Under the pieces are notes generated by a model, which saw only the letters and a list, made by a program, of their open reading frames with translations, searched no databases and was not told the DNA's origin. From NCBI RefSeq assembly GCF_003987135.1, contig NZ_PIPJ01000001.1, positions 372,001-436,000 on the forward strand: DNA of 64,000 nucleotides, written 5' to 3'. The DNA comes from Aliidiomarina iranensis. Lineage in GTDB: Bacteria > Pseudomonadota > Gammaproteobacteria > Enterobacterales > Alteromonadaceae. Below are positions 8,582-18,882 of the stretch, piece by piece (position 1 is the first letter of the stretch; every line of letters begins with the position of its first letter). The position numbers and the translations under genes were made by a program.

Positions 8582-11332
8582 TTGAAACGGCATCCAATCG
8601 CGGGTAACACCTCAGCAATTGCGATCTTCTACACTATCGTTGTAGCCTCTATTGTTACTGGCGTTATCGGCCTTTCAGTGTTCGCCCTATTTGGCCAAGT
8701 TCAACCGCTTTCTGATGTTCTATCAGTTACGGCCTCTATCGTTTCATTAGCTACCGGTTTAGCACTTTTAGCGGCGGCTCTTAACATTTCTTGGCTGCGC
8801 ATTTTTTCCGGCCTCATTGTCTTTTTTGGTGCGATCTATTCGGTGGCAAATAGCCTGCCTTGGTTCACTGCTCTCAACCATATTGAAGGCCCCACAACCG
8901 CTGTGCGTTGGCCTGTTAGCGTTTTCTTTATTTTAATCGGAGTATGTTTGCTGTTTGGAATATCGCCAAGCAAACGCAGAGTGCTTTGGCGTGTGGGCGG
9001 GTATAGCACCTTGCTAGCAGGCTTAGTTTACAGCGGCATGTGTTGGTACAGCGATTGGTTCCTTTGGTTTGGTGCTCACCCGATTGTAGTTACCATCAGC
9101 GTGTTTTATTTAGCTGTGTTTGGCCTTGCCTTAATCATCGGTTCTTATCAGGATTCTGAAACAGAGCGGGCACTGAGCCAACGCGCCGTACTTACGATGA
9201 TTGTTAGCATCACAGTTGTATGTAGCACTTGGTTTATCCTCTCATCAGCTGAAGTAAATCGCGTGCAAGCGCAAATTTTAACGACAATGAATTTAGCGCA
9301 AACGAATAGAGAGCGTATCGTTACCGATAATATTAATGTTATGAAGCGCTTAGCAGCTCGCTGGCAAGCAAGTTCAGAAAGTGAACTTGCTGATTTAATC
9401 AGGCTTGATGTGAACAGTTACATGGATGATATGCCGCAAATAACCGGGATAATGCTAGTGGATATCCACGGCGAGATAATGTACGAACGTACTCGCCAGC
9501 AAACAAGCCAATACTGGCTTCTCGGCACGCCCGATGTTGTAAGTTACTTTAATGAAACGGCAGGGCAGTTTAGTGCCATGATTCCTAGCGAGAGCATCCG
9601 TAATCAGGGTAGGCCTCTGGTGCTAATGCGCTTCCCTGTTGTGCGTGAGGGAGATAGTGGTGAGCCTGAGCTTTATGGTTATGTGGTGCCCACCCTTGAT
9701 TTTGCATCGTTAATTAACCCTTCAAAAGCGGAATATGAAGATATCGTTGATACTTATGCAAACATTGGTAATCGTTATCTACTTAGAGTTGTGGGTGAAA
9801 CAACTGAAGTACTCGATATGCGCGAGCCACTTCCGAAGGTCCTTTTTCAACATACGGTTGATTTAAATATTCCCTCAAACCAAAGCATTAGTTTGGTGGG
9901 ATTCTATGCTGGAGAGATGGATTTAAGAGCACTAGCCAACCTGTACATCATTGTTATTGTGAGTGGCCTTTTGCTTTCCGCACTTTTAGTGATCAGTATT
10001 GAAGCGAGCCAAATATTAAGGCGCCAGCGCCGGCAACTGAAAGTGCAAGCAACTCACGATAGCCTCACTGGGCTTGCAAATAGAGCGGTTCTCGAGCAGG
10101 AATTGGAGAAGTGGTGCCAGCATACAGTGCGAACCGGGAACAGCATTGCGGTGGCGTTTATTGATTTAGATGGCTTCAAACCAGTGAATGATAGCCTTGG
10201 CTTACTAGTGGGGGATAAACTCCTACAAGAAACAGCGCGCCGATTAGAGGCATGCATGCACAGCGGCGCACTTGTGGGGCGGTTTGGTGGTGATGAATTT
10301 ATCGTAATTATGCCACGCTTGCGGCCGGAGCACCCAATCACAGATTTGATTAATGATATTTTAACGAGTATTTCTCAGCCTTATCATATTGACCAGTATC
10401 GCTTATATTTAACAGCGAGCATTGGTATTACTACCACCATGCAGAGCCCGCCGGAGCCTAAACAATTAATTCAGCATGCGGATATGGCGATGTATCAAGC
10501 CAAACGCCAGGGCCGTAATCACTATCAATTTTATTCCAGTGAAATTAGCGAGCGTTTTCACGCCTCGGTAACGCTGCGTAATGAGCTGCAGCATGTTTTG
10601 GAACTAGGTGCGTTAAAGCTGTTTTATCAACCTATAGTGCGTTGTGGTGATCGTAAGATTGTAGGTTGCGAGGCGTTACTGCGCTGGCAACGCGAAGATG
10701 GTAGTTTTGTATCCCCGGCTGAATTTATTCCTTTAGCTGAAGATACCGGGCAAATTATTCCGATTAGTTCTTGGGTGCTTAAACAGGCTTGTGAGGATGG
10801 CTTAAAACTTCGCGAGCTCGGTGATTTCACCATGGCAGTGAATTTATCCGCAGTGCAGTTTAATCGGGCGAACTTCATTGAATCTTTAACACATACCCTA
10901 AACCTCTCGGGCTTCCCCGCGAAGAATCTACATTTAGAGCTTACGGAAAGTGTGCTGATGGATGATTCTAATCGCGCCATTAGTTTGTTAGAAGCATTAC
11001 GTAAACGCCATTTTAGTATCTCTATAGATGATTTCGGCACTGGTTTTTCCAGCCTTTCGTACTTGAAAATGCTCCCGGTGGATACCTTAAAAATTGATAG
11101 AACTTTTATTAAGGATGTGTTCAGTGGTGAGCATGATGCGGCCATTACGCAGAGTATCATTGGTATGGCGCAACAGTTGCAACTATCGGTTACTGCGGAG
11201 GGTGTTGAAACACTCGAACAAGCTGAATTTGTGGAAGCGGCAGGGTGCCAGTATATGCAAGGTTTTTACTTTGCTCGCCCGATGCCTATTGAAGAGATTA
11301 TGGCTATGGTGAAGCAGCAAGAAAACAAATAA
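8582..11332 (+). CDS. Membrane GGDEF-EAL protein (cyclic-di-GMP turnover)
   Basis: A 916-aa protein with about six hydrophobic segments in the first 180 residues, a further segment near 200, an extracytoplasmic sensor-like region (about 220-440), a last membrane helix (about 450-475), then GGDEF and EAL domains. GGDEF is intact (residues 569-573). The EALLRW motif begins at 697, and the DDFGTGFSS and EGVET motifs of active phosphodiesterases are present. An RxxD inhibitory site is not visible before GGDEF. It may therefore make and/or degrade c-di-GMP in response to an unknown signal. The start is a TTG with a weak AAGG upstream and is uncertain. It stands alone between two terminators. Confidence 0.88.
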   Translation: MKRHPIAGNTSAIAIFYTIVVASIVTGVIGLSVFALFGQVQPLSDVLSVTASIVSLATGLALLAAALNISWLRIFSGLIVFFGAIYSVANSLPWFTALNHIEGPTTAVRWPVSVFFILIGVCLLFGISPSKRRVLWRVGGYSTLLAGLVYSGMCWYSDWFLWFGAHPIVVTISVFYLAVFGLALIIGSYQDSETERALSQRAVLTMIVSITVVCSTWFILSSAEVNRVQAQILTTMNLAQTNRERIVTDNINVMKRLAARWQASSESELADLIRLDVNSYMDDMPQITGIMLVDIHGEIMYERTRQQTSQYWLLGTPDVVSYFNETAGQFSAMIPSESIRNQGRPLVLMRFPVVREGDSGEPELYGYVVPTLDFASLINPSKAEYEDIVDTYANIGNRYLLRVVGETTEVLDMREPLPKVLFQHTVDLNIPSNQSISLVGFYAGEMDLRALANLYIIVIVSGLLLSALLVISIEASQILRRQRRQLKVQATHDSLTGLANRAVLEQELEKWCQHTVRTGNSIAVAFIDLDGFKPVNDSLGLLVGDKLLQETARRLEACMHSGALVGRFGGDEFIVIMPRLRPEHPITDLINDILTSISQPYHIDQYRLYLTASIGITTTMQSPPEPKQLIQHADMAMYQAKRQGRNHYQFYSSEISERFHASVTLRNELQHVLELGALKLFYQPIVRCGDRKIVGCEALLRWQREDGSFVSPAEFIPLAEDTGQIIPISSWVLKQACEDGLKLRELGDFTMAVNLSAVQFNRANFIESLTHTLNLSGFPAKNLHLELTESVLMDDSNRAISLLEALRKRHFSISIDDFGTGFSSLSYLKMLPVDTLKIDRTFIKDVFSGEHDAAITQSIIGMAQQLQLSVTAEGVETLEQAEFVEAAGCQYMQGFYFARPMPIEEIMAMVKQQENK

Positions 11333-11350
11333 ATTAAAGAAGAATACAGA

Positions 11351-11382
11351 AAAGGCTCGGTGTAATGCACCGAGCCTTTTTT
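11351..11382. terminator. Terminator between convergent GGDEF-EAL and S9 peptidase genes
   Basis: A perfect 12-bp stem (11351-11362 with 11368-11379), a 5-base loop and six T residues on the plus strand. Four A residues at the left side give a short U-run on the minus strand, so it may serve both convergent genes. Confidence 0.9.
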
Positions 11383-11412
11383 ATGAAAACAATAAACTAT
11401 AAGAATATGCTA

Positions 11413-13437
11413 CTACTCAAGCCGTTCGGCGTGAGGTAATTCATGCTCTGGAATACCTTCGGCTTGATCTACTAAGTAGAATTGCATCCAACGCATCAAA
11501 CGTAACGCATAATCCATTTGTGAGGCCGCACGGCTATTTCCGTGCCCTTCACCTGGATAAAGCACCAACCGTACTGGCACATTACCGTGAACTTTCAGGT
11601 AACGATACAGTTCCATCGATTGGCTAGGATGCACGCGTGTGTCTTCGGCGCCGTGCATAATTAAGATAGGCGTTCTACCTTGCTCAGCCCAGTAAATTGG
11701 GCTTCGCTCCAAGTACCATTGCCACTTATCCCACGGGTAGCTACGCGCATGCACTAGGTGCATTTCGTTTGGAATATCTGTGGTACCAAACTTTGATAGG
11801 TTATTGGAAATACCCACAAACATAACGCTGGCCGCAAAATGTTCAGTTTGTTTTGTGGCGCCCCAAGCTGAAGCATAGCCACCATATGAACCACCGGTAA
11901 TGCCCACGCGTTCAGGATCTGCCACACCGATTTCAACTAAATGTTCTTTGGCAGAAACAATGTCGTCGAATTCTTTACCCGCATAATCGTTTTGGCCGAG
12001 TTTACTAAATTCTACGCCTCGGCCCGTGCTGCCACGATAGTTTGGAAAGAACGTAGCAAAACCTTGCTGTGCTGCAAACCATGTAGGGCTTGAATACCGA
12101 TCATTCCAACCATTGCGAACATGCGCTTCCGGACCGCCGTGTACCGACATAATCACCGGTACCGGTTGGCCTTCCTGATAATCATGGGGATAAACCAAAA
12201 TACCTTGCAGCTCAACGTTATCATCGGTGGTGTGGTTTATTACTTCTTGCCGCGGCTGGCGCACTTCTGCCAACCAAGGGTTAGAATCGGTTAAACGATT
12301 CAAAGCACCATTCGTAAAGCTAAACACTTCTGGTGGATGCGCAGGGCTGTGGCCAATCAGGGTGAGTTGATTACCGGCACTTATATCAGCAATCCGGCTG
12401 AAAACACCTTCACCTTGTTGAATCAGGGTGCGCGTTTGGTTATTCGATAAGTTCGTTAAACGAACTTCAGTTTCTACATTGATATCGGCAAGCCACACAA
12501 GTTCGTTGTTGCTTTGCCAAACCATATCTTGAATATGACCAAGGAAGTTCGGCACTAAATCGCGCACTTCACCTGTTTCTAAGTTGGCATGAAATAAACG
12601 GCCATTGGCAGGATCGTGCTGATCTTCGCCACCAATAAACGCAAGCTGTGAACCATCCGCTGAGAATGCAGCTCGGCCTAGCTTACCGTTTGTATTAAAA
12701 CGCACAACTTCTTCACCTGCGGCGGTAAAAATAGCGTACTTGCTGAGCATGAGGTCGTCGTCTACCAAAGTGGTAGGTGCTACACGCGCAAGTAATTGTT
12801 CATGGCCGGGGCGAAATTGGATTGAATGCACATGCTCATCTAGCTCAATAACGTGTGCTTCTTTTTCAGCGCTCTCGGTATCCAGTAGCCAAATTTGCGT
12901 TTTCAGGCTCTGTTCTTCATACACCTGAGCACGAAACCCTTTCGTAGCCAATTCAGTGGCTTTTTCTGGGCCTTTTTCGCGCGCTGTAAAGGCGATCCAA
13001 CGGCCATCACTGCTTTGGCTAAAGCTACTAATCGCGGTTTCGTGTTGGAAATAGCGGGTTGATTCACCGCCGGTTAACGGCACGTGGTAAAGGCTGGTGT
13101 GTTTATCATCGCCGCGTGTGGCAAGATAAAAAATCCCGGAGTCATCAGCGTTGAACGCGATTTGGCCAATGCGAACATCACCAGTGATAAATGGAATAGT
13201 ATTGCCCTCAGCATTGCGAACGAAAAGCTCGCTATAGGCTGCTCCATCATCATCTTGATATGGCGTACGAGGGCGGAAGCGAGTAAATGCGGTGTGATTC
13301 CCATCGCTGGTTGTAATCGCTTGCGTTACCCTTTGAATTGTTATGGTTTCTTCAAGGGTTATATCCCGCTGTTGGGCGTGAACATTACCCATCAAAACAA
13401 GCGTGATAACCCCAAACCAAACGGCTACTTGGTTCAT
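11413..13437 (-). CDS. S9 family peptidase (prolyl oligopeptidase/acylaminoacyl peptidase type), exported
   Basis: A serine peptidase of 674 aa with a signal peptide ending near NVHAQ (residue 22), a beta-propeller-like N-terminal domain with WD40/PD40-type strands (about 30-390), and a C-terminal alpha/beta hydrolase domain. The nucleophile is in GGSYGGYAS, the acid residue in AEDTRVH and the histidine in GEGHGNS. Such enzymes cut oligopeptides in the periplasm or outside the cell. AAGGAG precedes the ATG. The natural substrate cannot be told from sequence. It is flanked by a terminator and by fabR on the same strand, with 194 bp between. Confidence 0.9.
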   Translation of the reverse strand: MNQVAVWFGVITLVLMGNVHAQQRDITLEETITIQRVTQAITTSDGNHTAFTRFRPRTPYQDDDGAAYSELFVRNAEGNTIPFITGDVRIGQIAFNADDSGIFYLATRGDDKHTSLYHVPLTGGESTRYFQHETAISSFSQSSDGRWIAFTAREKGPEKATELATKGFRAQVYEEQSLKTQIWLLDTESAEKEAHVIELDEHVHSIQFRPGHEQLLARVAPTTLVDDDLMLSKYAIFTAAGEEVVRFNTNGKLGRAAFSADGSQLAFIGGEDQHDPANGRLFHANLETGEVRDLVPNFLGHIQDMVWQSNNELVWLADINVETEVRLTNLSNNQTRTLIQQGEGVFSRIADISAGNQLTLIGHSPAHPPEVFSFTNGALNRLTDSNPWLAEVRQPRQEVINHTTDDNVELQGILVYPHDYQEGQPVPVIMSVHGGPEAHVRNGWNDRYSSPTWFAAQQGFATFFPNYRGSTGRGVEFSKLGQNDYAGKEFDDIVSAKEHLVEIGVADPERVGITGGSYGGYASAWGATKQTEHFAASVMFVGISNNLSKFGTTDIPNEMHLVHARSYPWDKWQWYLERSPIYWAEQGRTPILIMHGAEDTRVHPSQSMELYRYLKVHGNVPVRLVLYPGEGHGNSRAASQMDYALRLMRWMQFYLVDQAEGIPEHELPHAERLE

Positions 13438-13631
13438 GAACTTCTCCTTGGTTACGATACAGAGCGGCAGGGCCGCAATTTTTCAGTAATTTAAAACTTA
13501 GTTCTATACGTAGCTTAGCATGTATGTAGATTTTGCTATTTTTACTATCCAGCTGCACACATCTACAATTGGCTAGATAGTGAGTTTACATGCGAGAAAT
13601 AGTTTATCAGGAGTGGTACGTTGCCGCACCT

Positions 13632-14264
13632 TTAGCGTGTTTTCGTAGTCGTGGTTGTAAGGCTCGCTTGTAAAGCAGTAGCACCACGAGCAATCATTCG
13701 TAGTTCTAAAATTGTATCTTCTATGAGATCAGCCCGCTCGTTTGCTGGCAAATCGAGGGCATCCGCGCCAATGCTAAACATCACACGAACCATGGCGTCG
13801 GCCTGCAAGCGCGCTAGATTTTCTTGCAGTTGTCGTTCGTTGTGTAAGTAATCGGCAAGCTCAGATTTAAAATGTTGAATTTCTCTTGCGATAGCCAAAC
13901 GAAACTCTTTTGAAGTACCGCTGTGCTCCTGCAACAACAAGCGAAAAACGCTACGGTTGTTAGCAATGAAATCCATGAAAATACTCACCGATATGCGAAT
14001 CACGGAGCCGCCATCGGCTAACCGTTGCCTGCCTTGGCGCAGCAATTGCCGAAGCGTAAGGCCACCCTCGTCCACCAAAGTTAGGCCAAGCTCATCCATA
14101 TTTTGAAAGTGGCGATAAAACGAGGTAGGTGCAATGTTAGCCTCGCGCGCTACTTCGCGCAGGCTTAAGCTAGAAAACGCAGTTTGCGGGCTGAGCTGGC
14201 TTAGTGCTGCATCAATAAGTGCGCGGCGTGTTTTTTCTTTTTGTTTTGCCCGAATGCCGGTCAT
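13632..14264 (-). CDS. fabR: TetR-family transcriptional repressor FabR
   Basis: A regulator of unsaturated fatty acid synthesis that senses the acyl pool and represses fabA/fabB-type or desaturase genes. The helix-turn-helix is [20 protein letters not shown] (residues 48-67). The following [10 protein letters not shown] and GGSVIR segments and the [13 protein letters not shown] core closely match E. coli FabR. The length of 210 aa is normal. It is divergent from a desaturase gene, with two operator-like palindromes in between, as in the Pseudomonas DesT-desCB arrangement. Autoregulation is likely. Confidence 0.93.
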   Translation of the reverse strand: MTGIRAKQKEKTRRALIDAALSQLSPQTAFSSLSLREVAREANIAPTSFYRHFQNMDELGLTLVDEGGLTLRQLLRQGRQRLADGGSVIRISVSIFMDFIANNRSVFRLLLQEHSGTSKEFRLAIAREIQHFKSELADYLHNERQLQENLARLQADAMVRVMFSIGADALDLPANERADLIEDTILELRMIARGATALQASLTTTTTKTR

Positions 14265-14306
14265 GAAGGGGGTTCCAAGAGTTGCCGTATTGGTTGCTAA
14301 TTTATC

Positions 14307-14324
14307 AGTGAACAGCTGTTAGAT
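14307..14324. promoter_or_regulatory. Putative FabR/DesT operator 1 (imperfect)
   Basis: An 18-bp near-palindrome AGTGAACAGCTGTTAGAT that shares the core GAACAnnTGTT with operator 2. It lies 42 bp upstream of the fabR ATG. The resemblance to the known DesT site of Pseudomonas (AGTGAACGCTTGTTGACT) is from memory. Confidence 0.7.
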
Positions 14325-14372
14325 CAATTTATGCAAATGCACTTGATTAATTCTTGGAATAACGATAAATTC

Positions 14373-14390
14373 AGCGAACAGTTGTTCGCT
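14373..14390. promoter_or_regulatory. Putative FabR/DesT operator 2 (perfect palindrome)
   Basis: AGCGAACAGTTGTTCGCT is a perfect 8+8 inverted repeat with a 2-bp centre. It ends 15 bp before the desaturase ATG. A weak candidate promoter (TTGATT at 14343, TAAATT at 14366, spacer of 17) lies directly upstream, so binding here would block initiation. Its centre is 66 bp from that of operator 1. Confidence 0.8.
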
Positions 14391-14405
14391 AAAAGTTGTA
14401 TAAAT

Positions 14406-15416
14406 ATGAAAAAACCGCCGATTCTTTGGCTAAATGTTAGTCTCTTCACTATAACCTTTCTGGTGGCTGCCGTGGGCACGCCGCTGTATTTATTTTATCA
14501 AGGCTTTAGTTGGGGCTTGTTTACCGCGTTTGCCGCATTAGCCATTTACGCTGGTATTTCTATCACTGCAGGTTATCACCGGTTGTGGTCCCATCGAGCG
14601 TGGGATGGCCATTGGAGTGTACGCCTTTTTTTTGCTTTGGGTGGTGCATTAGCACTGCAAAACAGTATTTTACATTGGGCTTCCGATCATCGTGAGCATC
14701 ATAAGCATGTTGATCACAAAGACAACGACCCCTACTCAATTTCCCGAGGATTTTGGTTTGCTCATATCGGCTGGATGCTGCGTGAATATCATGAGCATCG
14801 CTACAACGATTATTCAAACGTGAAAGATTTACAAAAAGATAAAATCGTAATGTGGCAACACAAATACTATTTGCCGCTCATGTTGTTCATGAATGTTGGC
14901 GTGCCATTGCTCATTGGTTTGGCGCTAGGGCAAGTTTGGGGTGCACTCCTAATTGCCGGTTTTTTACGCTTGGTAATCGGCCACCACACTACGTTCTTTA
15001 TTAACTCGTTGGCCCATGTTTGGGGTAAGCAAACCTTTACCGATCGAAATTCAGCACGGGATAACGGTTGGATAGCTTTACTCACGTATGGCGAAGGATA
15101 TCACAACTTCCATCATATTTTTTCCGGCGATTATCGCAATGGTATTCGTTGGTACCACTTCGATCCGAGTAAGTGGTTAATTCGGGCGTTCTCTTGGGTG
15201 GGGCTCGCAAAAAACCTGAAAAAAGCAAACCCTTATCAGATTGAAAAGGCGCGCCTAGAAATGAAAATAAAGCGTGTGGTTGCGAAAAAGCCTTGGTTGG
15301 CGGAACGCTTGCATGAGGAATATGAAGTGATTTTGGCAGAAATGCAGGCCTATTATCAAACCCAGAAGCAGTGGTTAACGCGGCGTAAACAAATTCAGCG
15401 GCAGTTACGGGCTTAA
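14406..15416 (+). CDS. Delta-9 acyl (acyl-CoA/phospholipid) fatty acid desaturase
   Basis: A membrane di-iron desaturase that introduces a cis double bond into acyl chains. All three histidine boxes are present: HRLWSH, HREHH and HNFHH. Hydrophobic pairs flank the boxes as in the stearoyl-CoA/DesC family. The chosen start (MKKPPILWLN, 336 aa) follows operator 2. The frame continues upstream to an ATG at 14331, but that would put the operator inside the gene and has no family support. The Shine-Dalgarno site is poor. Control by the divergent fabR is likely. It ends with a terminator. Confidence 0.9.
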   Translation: MKKPPILWLNVSLFTITFLVAAVGTPLYLFYQGFSWGLFTAFAALAIYAGISITAGYHRLWSHRAWDGHWSVRLFFALGGALALQNSILHWASDHREHHKHVDHKDNDPYSISRGFWFAHIGWMLREYHEHRYNDYSNVKDLQKDKIVMWQHKYYLPLMLFMNVGVPLLIGLALGQVWGALLIAGFLRLVIGHHTTFFINSLAHVWGKQTFTDRNSARDNGWIALLTYGEGYHNFHHIFSGDYRNGIRWYHFDPSKWLIRAFSWVGLAKNLKKANPYQIEKARLEMKIKRVVAKKPWLAERLHEEYEVILAEMQAYYQTQKQWLTRRKQIQRQLRA

Positions 15417-15460
15417 GCTTATCTTGTAGCGAGCGCTACTTGTTTTGTCAGTTTTTGCAA

Positions 15461-15491
15461 GCGAGCACACCTTATAGTGTACTCGCTTTTT
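15461..15491. terminator. Terminator between desaturase and the AEC transporter gene
   Basis: A stem of 10 bp with one C-A mismatch (15461-15470 with 15477-15486), a 6-base loop and six T residues in a row. It lies between convergent genes. Confidence 0.85.
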
Positions 15492-15511
15492 TATTATCAG
15501 CTAGCGCCTGT

Positions 15512-16429
15512 TCAGGCCTGCAATAGCCACGCCCAAATAGGCACAGTAATCAGCCCGAATAAAATGCCATAGCCCACCAATGAAGCAACAAAGCGAGGTT
15601 TTAAGCCAGCGCCAATGGCAACGGCACCAGCGGTGATCATGAAGGGCATGGAAGCTTCGAGCACGGTTACTTGCGCTGCTAAATCATTTAAATCGAGTGC
15701 GCGAATGAGCCCCAGTGCTACCGCAGGAAGAATCAAAAGCTTGATTATCATGGCAACTGAAAAAGGCAGTAAATCACTTTTCGGAATCCGAAATTGCAAT
15801 TGAAAACCTACTGCAATCATAACTACAGGAACCAAGGTGGCGGCTAAGTTACTTATTAAGGTTTGCAGCATTCCAGGATAGTTTTGCATGCCGAAGATAA
15901 AGGCTACGATCAGGGCTATCACCGGAGGAAACGTAACTAAACGTTTGGTTAGGCTAGCTATACTCAGTTTTTCTTCATTGCCATCTTCACGTTTACCGTA
16001 AACGGCTGCAAAGAACGTAGCAAAAAAAGCTAAACCAATGAACGAACCCACCTGATCATAAATTACAGCATAAGGTAAACCCGCTGTACCGAAGAAGGTT
16101 TCTATCATGGGGAAGCCTAAAAAGGACGTATTCCCTAGGGGCACCACAATCAATAGCGCACCTGTAAGCTCACGGGACCACTTCCAAATCTTGGCACTGG
16201 TGAGTACTAGTGCAATAGAAATAGGGAACAGAACCCAGGGCATAATGGCCGGCGTTAAAATCGCGCGAGTGATATCCAAGTGCGGTAAGTGCAGGAGGAT
16301 CATGGCGGGAACCGCCACGTTGATAACATACTGATTGAGCACTTGCCCCGTATTCACGGGCATCAAATGCGTACGCTTGAGCACGAGACCAATAACTAAG
16401 TAGGCCAAAATTAAAAGCATCGCACTCAT
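15512..16429 (-). CDS. AEC (auxin efflux carrier) family permease
   Basis: A polytopic inner-membrane protein of 305 aa with about ten hydrophobic segments in two halves. It resembles the bacterial AEC members annotated as malate permeases. The halves meet around residues 140-165, where a charged loop (KREDGNEEK) occurs. AGGAAT precedes the ATG. The substrate is unknown; organic acids are the usual suggestion. It is monocistronic by context, with tex upstream on the same strand ending 95 bp away in the opposite order of transcription. Confidence 0.8.
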   Translation of the reverse strand: MSAMLLILAYLVIGLVLKRTHLMPVNTGQVLNQYVINVAVPAMILLHLPHLDITRAILTPAIMPWVLFPISIALVLTSAKIWKWSRELTGALLIVVPLGNTSFLGFPMIETFFGTAGLPYAVIYDQVGSFIGLAFFATFFAAVYGKREDGNEEKLSIASLTKRLVTFPPVIALIVAFIFGMQNYPGMLQTLISNLAATLVPVVMIAVGFQLQFRIPKSDLLPFSVAMIIKLLILPAVALGLIRALDLNDLAAQVTVLEASMPFMITAGAVAIGAGLKPRFVASLVGYGILFGLITVPIWAWLLQA

Positions 16430-16524
16430 TCTTTGCTATTCCTGTTGGCTAGGTGATGTTGTGTTCGCTGCAACGTTTTTAGCTATCATCATTAGCTTTC
16501 ATAATTAGCTTTCTTGGCAGCTCA

Positions 16525-18882
16525 CTACCGTTTTTTCGCTTTTGCAAACGCATCTGCAAACGCACTGTTAATTGGCGCTGATTTATCACCAGCCGGCTTT
16601 CTTGCTTTTTGTGCGCCCTGCTGTGGCCGCGATTTTGGCCGAGGTTTTTGTGCACTTGAGTTATTCTGTGCTGCTTGATCTTGCGGTGGATTCGATGCCA
16701 CTGGATCTTGCAGGCGCATGCTCAGCGCGATTCGTTTTCTCTCAGCATCCACCTCCATAACCTTAACCTTTACCACTTCTCCGGCTTTCACGATGTCATG
16801 GGGATCTTTTACAAAGGTATCGGAGAGTGCAGATATATGTACTAAACCATCTTGGTGTACGCCAATATCTACGAAGGCGCCAAAATTGGTTACATTGGTA
16901 ACCACACCTTCTAATGTCATTCCTATCTGCAAATCGCTAATGTTTTCCACGCCTTCACGAAACTCGGCGGTTTTAAACTCAGGCCGAGGATCGCGGCCCG
17001 GCTTTTCAAGTTCACGAATGATATCCATAACCGTTGGTAGGCCAAACTCATCATCGGTGTAATCTTGGGCACTTAAGCTCTGTAAAAAGCCAGAATCGCC
17101 AATTATATTCGCGATATCGCGCTGATTTGCTGCGGCAATACGTTCGGCAATTGGATATGCTTCTGGGTGAACTGCTGAACCATCTAGCGGATTCTTTCCC
17201 GCCATAATGCGTAAGAAACCAGCGGCTTGCTCATAGCTCTTTGGCCCCATCCGCGGTACAGAGAGTAAATCTTTACGAGCGTTAAAGGTGCCCGTTTGCT
17301 CGCGGTAATGCACAATATTTTGCGCGAGGTTGCGGTTTAAGCCCGCAACTCGGGCTAATAGCGGTACCGAGGCCGTATTGACATCCACGCCCACCGCGTT
17401 CACACAATCTTCCACTACAGCATCTAAGCTGGTGGCGAGATATGATTGGCTAACATCGTGTTGATATTGGCCAACCCCAATTGCTTTCGGTTCAATCTTT
17501 ACCAGTTCAGCCAGCGGATCTTGCAAACGCCGAGCAATGGAAACGGCACCGCGGTAGGATACATCAAGATCAGGAAACTCTTGCGATGCCAGTTCCGATG
17601 CTGAATAAACCGAGGCTCCCGATTCGTTTACCATCACCTTAGTTAGGGTGAGCTCGGGGTTAGCCGCCATCAGTTCGGATACTAATTTATCGGTTTCACG
17701 AGAAGCAGTGCCATTACCGATGGCAACTAATTCAACCTTGTGCTGCTTGCATAGCGCAGCCAGCGTGCGGATGGATTTATCCCACTGGTTTTGTGGTGCA
17801 TGCGGGAAAATGGTTGAGTTTGCCAGTAGCTTGCCGGTGCCATCTACTACGGTAGCTTTAACGCCCGTGCGAAGCCCAGGATCTAGGCCCAACGTAGGCC
17901 GTAACCCCGCGGGTGCCGACATTAAAAGATCTTTTAAGTTACGGGCAAATACATCGATGGCGGCAGCTTCGGCGAGTTCACGCAGCTGGCCGAATAAATC
18001 GGTTTCCATTCGGGGTAGAATCTTTACTCGCCAAGTCCACTGTATGCTTTGTTTGCGCCACAGCCCTGCTGCGCTGGCATCGGTGTTTAACTTAAAGTGT
18101 TGGCCAATCATGGGTTCATATTGGCTTTCTCGGATACTTGTTTCTTGCTCTGGATCTGGGTTTAGCTTTACCTGCAGGATCCCTTCATTGCGGCCCCGTA
18201 ACAACGCCAAAGCTCGATGAGAAGGAACCTTGTGAATGGGTTCTTGATAACTAAAGTAATCTCGAAACTTTGCCCCCTCAGTTTCTTTCCCTTTTATTAC
18301 AGTGGCCTCCAGAGAGGCTTGCTGCCAAAGCTTGGCGCGGATAGCTTTCAGTAACTGGGCATCTTCTGCAAACCGCTCCATAAGGATAAAACGAGCACCT
18401 TCAAGTACGGTTTTTTCATCCGCAAAACCGGCTTCGGGATTGATAAAGGGTATTGCGAGGGATTCTGGATTTTGTTCGCTTGTAATCAGAGTTTCAGCCA
18501 AAGGCTCTAAGCCGGCTTCAATCGCGATTTGGCCCTTAGTGCGGCGTTTTGGCTTGAACGGTAAGTAGAGATCTTCAAGCTCGGTTTTGCTTAAGCAGTT
18601 ATTAATAGCATTAGCGAGTTCAGGAGTGAGTTTCTCTTGGTCGGCAATACTTTTTGTAATAACTTGCCTACGATCATCAAGCTCCCGAAGATAAGTAAGG
18701 CGCTGGCCTAAATTTCTTAACTGAATATCATCGAGCCCACCGGTTGCTTCTTTCCGATAGCGTGCGATAAAAGGAATGGTTGAACCGTCATCGAGCAGAG
18801 CTATTGTAGCCGCCACTTGATTTTCGCGAACATTTAACTCTTCAGCAATAATTTTGGTAATCTCAACACGCGCAGCAGACAT
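16525..18882 (-). CDS. tex: Tex-family RNA-binding transcription accessory protein
   Basis: A nucleic-acid-binding protein (YhgF/Tex) of 785 aa. The order is an N-terminal helical Tex region (1-200), a YqgF RNase H-like domain with [10 protein letters not shown] (about 330-460), helix-hairpin-helix repeats (about 490-560), and an S1 RNA-binding domain (about 650-720). A basic, low-complexity tail rich in K, P, Q and A follows. AGAG precedes the ATG. The neighbouring greB-ompR-envZ reproduces the E. coli order, although csrA intervenes here. Confidence 0.95.
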   Translation of the reverse strand: MSAARVEITKIIAEELNVRENQVAATIALLDDGSTIPFIARYRKEATGGLDDIQLRNLGQRLTYLRELDDRRQVITKSIADQEKLTPELANAINNCLSKTELEDLYLPFKPKRRTKGQIAIEAGLEPLAETLITSEQNPESLAIPFINPEAGFADEKTVLEGARFILMERFAEDAQLLKAIRAKLWQQASLEATVIKGKETEGAKFRDYFSYQEPIHKVPSHRALALLRGRNEGILQVKLNPDPEQETSIRESQYEPMIGQHFKLNTDASAAGLWRKQSIQWTWRVKILPRMETDLFGQLRELAEAAAIDVFARNLKDLLMSAPAGLRPTLGLDPGLRTGVKATVVDGTGKLLANSTIFPHAPQNQWDKSIRTLAALCKQHKVELVAIGNGTASRETDKLVSELMAANPELTLTKVMVNESGASVYSASELASQEFPDLDVSYRGAVSIARRLQDPLAELVKIEPKAIGVGQYQHDVSQSYLATSLDAVVEDCVNAVGVDVNTASVPLLARVAGLNRNLAQNIVHYREQTGTFNARKDLLSVPRMGPKSYEQAAGFLRIMAGKNPLDGSAVHPEAYPIAERIAAANQRDIANIIGDSGFLQSLSAQDYTDDEFGLPTVMDIIRELEKPGRDPRPEFKTAEFREGVENISDLQIGMTLEGVVTNVTNFGAFVDIGVHQDGLVHISALSDTFVKDPHDIVKAGEVVKVKVMEVDAERKRIALSMRLQDPVASNPPQDQAAQNNSSAQKPRPKSRPQQGAQKARKPAGDKSAPINSAFADAFAKAKKR

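Noticed and set aside
14331..14405. Upstream extension of the desaturase gene to an ATG at 14331
   Set aside because: The extension would include the perfect palindromic operator and has no family counterpart; the ATG at 14406 fits better.
17648..18220. Plus-strand frame of 190 codons inside tex
   Set aside because: It is antisense to tex, low in complexity (Ser/Arg rich), and shows no domain. Tex on the other strand is a complete recognised protein.
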